From an uncultured bacterium (lineage in GTDB: Bacteria; Bacillota; Clostridia; Christensenellales; QALW01): DNA of 23,180 nt. The notes beneath the pieces were generated by a model. It was not told where the DNA came from, did no database searches, and saw nothing but the letters and a program-made list of their open reading frames with translations. This document shows positions 16,589 to 23,180 of the stretch, in pieces. Every line of letters starts with the position of its first letter. The first letter of the stretch is position 1. The translations under genes were made by a program, and so were the position numbers. The DNA is taken from assembly GCA_905214315.1 (NCBI GenBank), contig CAJMLN010000030.1, forward strand, positions 1 to 23,180, read 5' to 3'.

Positions 16589-16617
16589 TTGACTTTCCTA
16601 AACACACCAATTATAAT
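16589..16617 (+). promoter_or_regulatory. Strong sigma-A-type promoter of the LTA-synthase-like gene
   Basis: TTGACT (16589-16594) and TATAAT (16612-16617) are 17 bases apart, close to consensus. The ATG lies 20 bases after the -10 box, with AAGGTG 7 bases before it, so the leader is short. Confidence 0.8.
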
Positions 16618-16637
16618 GATAAATAAGGTGATAAGAG

Positions 16638-18698
16638 ATGATATATAAAAGAGCGCTCTATATAGAGGATTATAAAAAACATAAAAAAGGTGGGTATGAG
16701 CATTTAAAATTCATGCTTCTCTTTTCGGTAATAGTTCTTTATTTTGAAGCTGTTTTTAAAATATTCACCGCGGGAAATATTTTCGGTTCAGGATTTTTTC
16801 CGCGGTTCTTTTTCAGCATAGCTTACGGCGGACTCGGGTATCTTCTATCCTCCCTGTTTCCAAAAGAAAAAATCAACAAAACCATTGCCTCCTGTCTGAT
16901 CTTTCTCACAGGTCTTCTTTATATTATCCAATTCTTAATTTATAAACAATTCAAGCAGTTCTATGACATCAGCACCATGGCCGGCGGCGCCAGTGATGCC
17001 CTTACAAGTTATTTTTCCGATCTGCTTCGCCTGATCTTTCCGCAGGGGGGTATTTTTGTAATATTATTGTTTTTTCTTCCCTTTGTTCTCTATCTTATTT
17101 TCAGTAACAAGTTTCTTCCTGCCCTGCAAAGCAAAGCCATCGTAAGGCTTATCTCTGTTGCCACATCAGTCTTTTCTTATATACTTGCTATTATTCTCGT
17201 CTTTACCAGCAGCATTCATGCGCCTGTCTATCGCGATCAATATAATTTTCAATCGGCAGTAAGCAGTTTCGGGCTGATTACCGGTATGCGCTTAGATATT
17301 CAGAATAAGCTGTTCGGGAATCCCCTGACTTTTGAACAGCCGGAAATTCCGGTACAGGGTCTTGAGCCTACATCACCGCCGGAGGAAAACGATCCCGGTC
17401 CGACAACGCAGCCTGTTATAACCGGAGATAATATAATAGACCTTGACTTTGACCTGCTGAACCAAAATGCTTCTGCGGAAATACAGGCGCTTAATACGTA
17501 TGTTCAAAGCCTTACGCCTTCTCAAAAAAACGAATATACCGGTTTATTTAGGGGAAAAAATCTGATCATGATAACCGCCGAAGCCTTTTCTGCTGAGGTT
17601 ATCAACCCTTCGCTTACGCCTACACTCTACCGTCTTGCAACAAAGGGAATTAATTTTACCGATTATTATCAGCCGGCAAGCGCTGGAACAACCGGCGGGG
17701 AATATCAGAATATTTTTGGAATGATGCCTACTGACGGTGGAAAATCTTTTAAAAACACCGCGAATCATCTGAACTACTATACCATGGGCAGCCAGCTGAA
17801 TCGTCTGGGATATTATGGCAAGGCTTTTCACAATAATTCCTATACCTATTATGACCGTAATATTACGCATAATAACCTCGGCTATTCTGATGGGTTTATG
17901 GGGTATGGCAATGGGATGGAACAGTACGTAAAAAATTATTGGCCGCAAAGCGATTACGAAATGATCAGCGGCACGTTGCCCACCTATATCGATAAGCAGC
18001 CCTTTAATATCTACTATATGTCCGTAAGCGGGCATAGCGGTTATACTCGCAGCGGCAACTCTATGACTAACCGGCACTGGGACAGAGTAAAAGATCTTCC
18101 CTATTCAGATGCTGTAAAGGGATATTTAGCGGCGAATCTTGATTTGGAAGATGCCCTTACCTATCTTGTGGACGAGCTTGAAAGCAAGGGCATTGCTGAT
18201 GACACGGTTATCTGCATTTCTACTGATCATTTCCCTTACGGCCTGGATACCAGCGGAGCGCTGGGAAATATGCCAAATCTTTCAGAACTGTACGGCAATA
18301 ACGTAACCGATTATTTTCAACGGGATCATTCGCGGCTTATCTTGTGGAGCGGATGCCTGGAGAATCGGGAACCCATCATCGTAGATTCACCTACATTCAG
18401 TCTGGATATCCTGCCAACTCTTTCCAACCTATTCGGTACTGAATTTGATTCACGCCTGATGGTTGGCCGAGATGTACTTTCCAATACACCTGCGCTTATC
18501 TTTAATACAAATTATGACTGGAAAACAGACTTGGGGACTTATTATGCTTCCAAAAATGAATTTATACCTAAAGATGGAACCATTGCTGTGCCTGATAGTT
18601 ACATATCTACTATCAAGACCATGGTTTCCAATAAAATGAAATACTGCTCCGGGGTATTAGATACCGATTATTTTCGGCATGTTTTTGGACAAAATTAA
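16638..18698 (+). CDS. LTA-synthase-family membrane phosphotransferase (sulfatase-like ectodomain)
   Basis: The protein has 686 residues. About five transmembrane segments lie in the N-terminal third (roughly 24-45, 52-74, 82-103, 134-156, 169-192). A disordered Pro/Thr/Glu-rich linker (about 230-265) precedes an extracellular alkaline-phosphatase/sulfatase domain. In the domain, Glu315 (ITAEAF), a catalytic Thr351 or Thr352 (ASAGTTGGEY), His466 (SGHSGY) and Asp530-His531 (CISTDHFPYG) match the metal- and nucleophile positions of LtaS-type phosphoglycerol transferases. Such enzymes build glycerophosphate polymers or decorate glycolipids outside the cell. The exact acceptor is not clear; the domain differs from LtaS and could be a specialised phosphoglycerol transferase. 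It stands alone between terminators and has its own promoter. Confidence 0.88.
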   Translation: MIYKRALYIEDYKKHKKGGYEHLKFMLLFSVIVLYFEAVFKIFTAGNIFGSGFFPRFFFSIAYGGLGYLLSSLFPKEKINKTIASCLIFLTGLLYIIQFLIYKQFKQFYDISTMAGGASDALTSYFSDLLRLIFPQGGIFVILLFFLPFVLYLIFSNKFLPALQSKAIVRLISVATSVFSYILAIILVFTSSIHAPVYRDQYNFQSAVSSFGLITGMRLDIQNKLFGNPLTFEQPEIPVQGLEPTSPPEENDPGPTTQPVITGDNIIDLDFDLLNQNASAEIQALNTYVQSLTPSQKNEYTGLFRGKNLIMITAEAFSAEVINPSLTPTLYRLATKGINFTDYYQPASAGTTGGEYQNIFGMMPTDGGKSFKNTANHLNYYTMGSQLNRLGYYGKAFHNNSYTYYDRNITHNNLGYSDGFMGYGNGMEQYVKNYWPQSDYEMISGTLPTYIDKQPFNIYYMSVSGHSGYTRSGNSMTNRHWDRVKDLPYSDAVKGYLAANLDLEDALTYLVDELESKGIADDTVICISTDHFPYGLDTSGALGNMPNLSELYGNNVTDYFQRDHSRLILWSGCLENREPIIVDSPTFSLDILPTLSNLFGTEFDSRLMVGRDVLSNTPALIFNTNYDWKTDLGTYYASKNEFIPKDGTIAVPDSYISTIKTMVSNKMKYCSGVLDTDYFRHVFGQN

Positions 18699-18804
18699 TA
18701 CAATAAAATATATAAAAAAGCACTTTTATTTTTATATTTGAAATCATAAAAATCTAATGTATAACTATAAAATCATAGTTTAAAATGCCGTTTTTTAAAG
18801 GAGA

Positions 18805-18829
18805 AAAAGAGAGTTCAAATCTCTCTTTT
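18805..18829. terminator. Bidirectional intrinsic terminator between convergent genes
   Basis: A 9-bp stem AAAAGAGAG (18805-18813) / CTCTCTTTT (18821-18829) encloses a 7-nt loop, with T-rich runs on both outer sides in the two orientations. It lies between the stop of the LTA-synthase-like gene (18698) and the stop of the minus-strand ABC gene (18851). The remaining bases of this gap hold only a weak AT-rich hairpin at 18763-18780. Confidence 0.75.
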
Positions 18830-18850
18830 CCTATTTTATTTTTATGGCTG

Positions 18851-19744
18851 TTAATTCTCAAACGGTATAATCATAATACGTCCATTATCAAATTCCAGCC
18901 GGACACGGCTCATATTTTGAATGCCCGCCATCTCCAGCATTTCAGAAGGAATCTGCAGCCGGCCGACTCTGTCTATCACCACATATTCCTGATGTGTAGC
19001 TTCTGCACCAGTATGCCCAAAATTCACATTCTCAACCGCTGCTGCAGCATCATTGTTAATTTTTAAATACTCTGTGCTGGTTCGTCCATCCCGTATTTTA
19101 ATAACACGGTCTACCTTCGCGGAAAGTTTCAAATCATGGGTAACGATAATAACAGTAACGCCCAATTCTTTATTAATAGTACGAAAAAGATCCAGAATCA
19201 TATTCGCCGTAGCGTTATCTACCGCGCCGGTTGGCTCATCCGCCAATAATATCCGCGGCTCATTGGCCAAGGAAAGTGCAATGGCTACTCGCTGCTGCTC
19301 ACCGCCGGAAAGTGTAAATAGTTTGGAATCTGCCTTGTCAGCAATTCCTACCATGTCCAGCAGCTTTCTGGCCTTTTCATAATCCGGTTTTTTCCCTACA
19401 ATCTCCATCGGAAGCACAATATTTTCCATGGCTGTAAGATATGGCAGCAGATTCCGAGCACTGTTCTGCCAGATAAACGACACTTTATTTCTTTTATACA
19501 GAAGCATTTCCCGATTGGTAAGCTTCATCATATCCAAGCCGTCCACGTACAACTTTCCGGCGCTGGGGCGGTCCAAACCGCCCAAAATATTCAAAAAAGT
19601 ACTTTTACCGCTGCCGCTGGCGCCGATAATCGCAACAATTTCGCCTTCCTCAATGGTTAAATCCATTCCCTGAAGCGCCAGTACTTCCGTTTCATCTGTT
19701 TTATAAATGCGCACAAGATTTTCACAGGCTACAATAGGCGCCAT
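18851..19744 (-). CDS. ABC transporter ATPase with C-terminal AbrB-like extension
   Basis: The protein has 297 residues. The ATPase core (1-222) is of the LolD/MacB type: Walker A GASGSGKST (41-49), Q-loop Gln93, signature LSGGE (145-149), Walker B RILLADE with Glu170, and His203 (VTHD). After a Thr/Ala/Asn-rich linker (about 223-252), a further stretch of about 40 residues carries the pattern VVIDRVGRLQIP...RVRLEFDNGRIMIIP. This resembles the swapped-hairpin AbrB/SpoVT DNA-binding domain and is not part of a standard LolD-type ATPase, which ends near 220-230 residues. The ATG has GGGAGGTG 7 bases upstream and comes one base after the stop of the other ATPase gene. It is the last gene of the leftward ABC operon. 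Confidence 0.93.
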   Translation of the reverse strand: MAPIVACENLVRIYKTDETEVLALQGMDLTIEEGEIVAIIGASGSGKSTFLNILGGLDRPSAGKLYVDGLDMMKLTNREMLLYKRNKVSFIWQNSARNLLPYLTAMENIVLPMEIVGKKPDYEKARKLLDMVGIADKADSKLFTLSGGEQQRVAIALSLANEPRILLADEPTGAVDNATANMILDLFRTINKELGVTVIIVTHDLKLSAKVDRVIKIRDGRTSTEYLKINNDAAAAVENVNFGHTGAEATHQEYVVIDRVGRLQIPSEMLEMAGIQNMSRVRLEFDNGRIMIIPFEN

Positions 19745-19745
19745 C

Positions 19746-20438
19746 TTACCGCACCTCCCTGTTATCTTTTATATCAGTTATGACCCCGTCATCTAAAGTA
19801 TATACTCTGTCGGCAAGCTCCATCATATTTTGATCGTGTGTTGTCATCACAATTGTCATGCCTTCTTCCTGGATCAAGCGATGAAAAACTTTCATAATAA
19901 TATACGAGGTAGCACTGTCCAACTGCGCAGTGGGCTCATCGGCAAAGATAATGCGCGGCTTATGAACGATTGCTCTTGCAATAGCAATTCGCTGCTGTTC
20001 CCCACCGGAGAGCTGGAAAGGCATATGATCCGCTCTGTTCTCAAGCCCCACCAGTTCTAAGCAGTGCATAATACGCTCGCGCTCCATAGGAAGCTCGGCA
20101 ATCCGCAGCATAAACTCAATATTCTCATAGGCCGTCATCGTTCCCATAAGGGCAACGGATTGAAATACAAAGGAAATATACCGACGCCGAAGCGCGTCGC
20201 AATGGTTTTGCGAAATTTGCGTAATCTCTTTATCGTTGATATAAATATTGCCGGAAGTAGGCTTATCCAGCGTACCGAGAATATTCATCAAGGTAGTTTT
20301 ACCACTGCCGGAACGGCCTTTTAAAATAGTTAAGGCATTTTCCTCCATTTCTACATGAATTCCCTTTAAAACCTGTACAACCGCATTGCCTGAGGGAAAT
20401 TCGCGACGGATATCTACTCCTCTTATTATACTTGCCAT
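19746..20438 (-). CDS. ABC transporter ATPase (LolD/MacB type)
   Basis: The protein has 230 residues. Walker A GRSGSGKTT (41-49), Gln93, signature LSGGE (143-147), Walker B ADE (166-168) and His201 (TTHD) are all present, so it should bind and hydrolyse ATP. An in-frame ATG also exists 12 codons upstream at 20474, but that would run into the permease coding region. The start chosen here has GGAGGAG 4-5 bases before it and begins one base after the permease stop (TAAG-ATG), the same junction as between the two ATPases. The two ATPases and the permease form one operon; the two ATPases may form a heterodimer for the permease. Confidence 0.95.
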   Translation of the reverse strand: MASIIRGVDIRREFPSGNAVVQVLKGIHVEMEENALTILKGRSGSGKTTLMNILGTLDKPTSGNIYINDKEITQISQNHCDALRRRYISFVFQSVALMGTMTAYENIEFMLRIAELPMERERIMHCLELVGLENRADHMPFQLSGGEQQRIAIARAIVHKPRIIFADEPTAQLDSATSYIIMKVFHRLIQEEGMTIVMTTHDQNMMELADRVYTLDDGVITDIKDNREVR

Positions 20439-20439
20439 C

Positions 20440-23180
20440 TTACTCCTCCCCCAGCTTAATAGCTGATGCTGCATTAATACGCTTCAGCATCATAAGTGAT
20501 ACACCCAACCCGGAAGCAATCAGAACAACGATGAAGATGCAGATTTTAATTATATCCGCAAAATGAATGCTTACCTGCAGCGGAGGCATCTGCCCGGCCG
20601 AATTAAAAGCTGACTGCAGAAGCGGCGCGAACATATATCCGGAAATTACACCAATTATAAGTCCTAACACAACGGAAGCCAGACACAATAAAATCTGTTC
20701 CCACAAAATCATACCATACACATCGCGCACCGGCATACCCAACGCCCGCATTGTTCCGATTTGCAGGCTTCTGCCTTTAATAGATAGCACCCAGTAAATC
20801 GCAAAGCCAATCGCACATACCGCTAAAACGGAAATAAAACCCAATGTTAATGAACCGTTTGTAGCCTGGCGCACCGAGTTGATCTGGCTGAGATAAACAG
20901 CTTGCTTTCCATCCTGAATATTTTTTAGCCGCGCAAAATACGGAACAGCGATTTTTTTGATATCACTGATATTCTGCTCCGTATTCATCCACACCTGATA
21001 CGGCTGGTTCGGCGCCACTCTTTCTGCTTCCGCCAAATTGAGTACCACTAAATAATTATCATATGTAACATCATTTTCTGAGGTAATTTCCGGATAATAT
21101 GCAGGCCAAGCGTCTACAATCGCCAAAACAGTGCAGGCTACCACACTGCCGGCCGGAAGCGTCGTATCCGGACGGACATTAATCGTATCTCCGATTTTTA
21201 CCTTTCCCAGCGCTGCCGCTGCATTTTCAGAAAGAATACATCCTTTGGGATTACTCTTAAGCATCGCCAAATACTCTTTAAGCGGTTTAGGTAAAATATC
21301 ATCGCGCCAAGAAACGATATCTCCGTATTCCTCCGGGTCAATTGCCAGCATCGATAAATTATTCGTAATTGATGTGCCATACGGAGTATTAATCCTCGGC
21401 TTATTTCCAGTAACTACTTTTGTTGCCTGCGTATTTTCAAGCACATCAAAAAAATACTGCCTGTTAATCTGTTCAGTAGCCGAGGCCGCTGTAAACGTAA
21501 CATCCGCAATATAATCACAGGGATACTGATACAACGTACTGTCATCTATATTTTTATTCAACGTTCGTGCGGAAATCGAGGAAAACACACCAATCGCTAT
21601 GGTCAAGACAAGAAATACCACAATAAATTTTTCTCTTGACTGCAAACGTGCGATTCTGGAAAAAGCCGAATATTTCGCCGCACACCAGTGCTTGCCCCGC
21701 ACTTTCAAAATCAGCTTTAATATAAGCGGATATAGAATAACGAAAAACAGGGCCGCTGCAGCAAAAAAGCAGATAAGCAGCAGATAGGCCAGCGGCTGCA
21801 CACCACCGGATGAGGTAATAAGTCCCTCCTCCTGATAAACCAGCACATAATACGCGTACGCGCTGATAAGGGCCAGTAATACTGCCAACAGAGACATAGC
21901 GATATTGATAATAACTGGCTCTTTCAGCTTTGACCGCTTATACTGAATAATTTCTATCTTTGATGCCCTGTATACTGGCACCAGCATAGTGATAATGGCT
22001 AAAACAGCCGCTAAAACACCCGCTAAAACAGCCGTAAAGGAGAGCATCAGTTTAATAGGTGCCCTTTGGGCAAACTCCAAAAAGCCGGAAGTTGTACCCA
22101 GAATATTGCACAGCAAAAAGGCCACAAACGGCGCCAACAGCACGCTGACAAGCGCCAGCACACCTCCCTGCCACAAATACAAAAGCACGATTTGCCCGCG
22201 TGAAGCTCCCCGCGAATTTAACATGGCAATCTCATTTTTATCATTTTCAATCACCAATTTAGAAATCATAAAAATGAAAAAGATAATTAAAATCATAATG
22301 GGTGCATAAAAGAGAATCAGTAATACATTTACAGACTTGCTGTCACTTTTATACGTTTTATACTGCTCTACCGGCGGAATGATTGTAGTAGCATTTTCCC
22401 CAAGCCCCCACATTGTTACATTTTTATTTAAATCTTCAATGGCACTAATCGTACGGTCAATACCATTAAAATCGAATTTTGTAAAGTCACCGACATAATA
22501 CCAGGTAGCCCGGGTTACAAACTCCCGCTCCAAAAAGACATCCTCGTAGCACAGGTTATAATCACAGTAAAATTCCATTCCCGTATCCTGCTCGGCAATG
22601 GGATTTAAAGGATTTTCACTGTAATCAAAAATACCTACGATTTTTACTTTTAAAACATTTTCGTTATAATCGGTTAAAATATCCTCACTGCTTTGTGCAA
22701 CCTGCAGCATTGTTCCCAGCGCCAACAGCTGTTGTTGCTGCGTCGCCCGGCTAATCATCACCTCCACGCAGCCATCCTCATCAAGTTCTCCGGAGGGAAG
22801 CTTTCCGTTTACCAGCTCCACAGCGTTTTCATAGCTGTTTGTTGCACGTAGGAATATATTTTTTGTATTTAATTTTTGGCGGTCTCTCACATCGTTCGCC
22901 TTTAAAATACCGGTTGATAACGTAATACTCTGCACCATCGCCGGCATACCAAAATCTTTATAAATATAATTTTCAAAATATTCGGTGCCGTAAATAAAAT
23001 TTTCTTCATGCGTTTCCTGCTTAAACGCAGCCAAAGATCCGGAAAGCCGGATCTCCGCAGGATTGACCTCGTATTCATTCTGATAATTTTCAAGATGTGT
23101 AACCAGCATGCGGTGCGAAATTCCCGCTGAATACATCGGAATTGTACAGGCAATCAGAACGGAAATCAGGATACCGGAAA
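20440..23180 (-). CDS. FtsX/MacB-type ABC transporter permease (5' end outside window)
   Basis: The visible part is about 912 residues and ends at TAA 20440-20442. The frame stays open through the right edge: upstream of an ATG at 23136 it encodes SGILISVLIACTIP, a hydrophobic stretch that looks like the first membrane segment, so the real start lies beyond 23180. A large extracellular domain follows (visible residues about 20-265), then roughly nine more membrane segments in three groups separated by a second extracellular domain of over 200 residues. Large permeases of this arrangement move lipids, lipoproteins or antibiotics, or act mechanically on wall enzymes, driven by LolD-type ATPases. 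No substrate can be named. The following ATPase gene begins one base after its stop. Confidence 0.9.
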   Translation of the reverse strand, partial: SGILISVLIACTIPMYSAGISHRMLVTHLENYQNEYEVNPAEIRLSGSLAAFKQETHEENFIYGTEYFENYIYKDFGMPAMVQSITLSTGILKANDVRDRQKLNTKNIFLRATNSYENAVELVNGKLPSGELDEDGCVEVMISRATQQQQLLALGTMLQVAQSSEDILTDYNENVLKVKIVGIFDYSENPLNPIAEQDTGMEFYCDYNLCYEDVFLEREFVTRATWYYVGDFTKFDFNGIDRTISAIEDLNKNVTMWGLGENATTIIPPVEQYKTYKSDSKSVNVLLILFYAPIMILIIFFIFMISKLVIENDKNEIAMLNSRGASRGQIVLLYLWQGGVLALVSVLLAPFVAFLLCNILGTTSGFLEFAQRAPIKLMLSFTAVLAGVLAAVLAIITMLVPVYRASKIEIIQYKRSKLKEPVIINIAMSLLAVLLALISAYAYYVLVYQEEGLITSSGGVQPLAYLLLICFFAAAALFFVILYPLILKLILKVRGKHWCAAKYSAFSRIARLQSREKFIVVFLVLTIAIGVFSSISARTLNKNIDDSTLYQYPCDYIADVTFTAASATEQINRQYFFDVLENTQATKVVTGNKPRINTPYGTSITNNLSMLAIDPEEYGDIVSWRDDILPKPLKEYLAMLKSNPKGCILSENAAAALGKVKIGDTINVRPDTTLPAGSVVACTVLAIVDAWPAYYPEITSENDVTYDNYLVVLNLAEAERVAPNQPYQVWMNTEQNISDIKKIAVPYFARLKNIQDGKQAVYLSQINSVRQATNGSLTLGFISVLAVCAIGFAIYWVLSIKGRSLQIGTMRALGMPVRDVYGMILWEQILLCLASVVLGLIIGVISGYMFAPLLQSAFNSAGQMPPLQVSIHFADIIKICIFIVVLIASGLGVSLMMLKRINAASAIKLGEE

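Noticed and set aside
17544..18077. Minus-strand open frame opposite the LTA-synthase-like domain
   Set aside because: Shadow of the catalytic domain, which shows all expected active-site residues on the plus strand.
18763..18780. AACTAT-AAAATC-ATAGTT hairpin after the LTA-synthase-like gene
   Set aside because: AT-only short stem without a convincing T-run; the stronger hairpin at 18805-18829 explains termination.
20439..20474. Upstream ATG of the second ATPase
   Set aside because: It lies inside the permease gene; the ATG at 20438 has a much better ribosome site and gives the usual ATPase start.
1..23180. CRISPR arrays, tRNA/rRNA genes, insertion sequences, riboswitches
   Set aside because: No repeated spacer pattern, cloverleaf, rRNA sequence, transposase with inverted repeats or long structured leader was seen; the intergenic gaps are short and mostly explained.

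Overview
The window looks like the chromosome of a Gram-positive anaerobe of the Clostridia (Bacillota). Evidence is the dprA-topA-trmFO-hslV-hslU housekeeping run, folate-type TrmFO, an LTA-synthase-like enzyme, an SDR-type fructuronate reductase, strong AGGAGG ribosome sites, frequent GTG/TTG starts and moderate GC. I do not try to name a genus. No rRNA, tRNA, CRISPR array or insertion sequence was seen.

Left part (1-7600). The tail of a plus-strand gene, possibly a tyrosine recombinase, meets a secreted CAP-domain protein at a shared terminator. A leftward operon follows: dprA-topA-trmFO-hslV-hslU, with a sigma-A-type promoter at 7568-7596 and a terminator at 1128-1153. It matches the Bacillus smf-topA-gid-codV-clpQ-clpY-codY order, but codV/xerC is absent between trmFO and hslV and codY does not follow hslU. 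The dprA frame runs unbroken from a TTG at 7523 except for one in-frame TAG at 7410-7412.

Middle part (7600-16560). An AraC-family regulator and a membrane-anchored protein with a CBM-like ectodomain are translationally coupled and diverge from a tight seven-gene operon. That operon encodes two sugar-isomerase-like TIM barrels, two Gfo/Idh/MocA oxidoreductases, glucuronate isomerase (UxaC), mannonate dehydratase (UxuA) and an SDR fructuronate reductase (UxuB). The last three convert D-glucuronate to 2-keto-3-deoxygluconate. The first four match the enzyme classes used for oxidative (3-keto) cleavage of glycosides, so the operon may open glucuronides by oxidation/elimination/hydration/reduction rather than with a classical beta-glucuronidase, then feed the sugar to UxaC. 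This is the best candidate here for an undescribed system. No glycoside hydrolase, transporter, KDG kinase or KDPG aldolase is present.

Right part (16560-23180). A lone LTA-synthase-like membrane phosphotransferase with its own strong promoter runs rightward to a shared terminator. Opposite it is a leftward ABC system: a large FtsX/MacB-type permease that continues past the window edge, and two LolD/MacB-type ATPases. The last ATPase carries a C-terminal AbrB-like extension.

All 20 gene ends visible here use TAA (14) or TGA (6); TAG ends none of them, which gives the amber codon in dprA some added interest.
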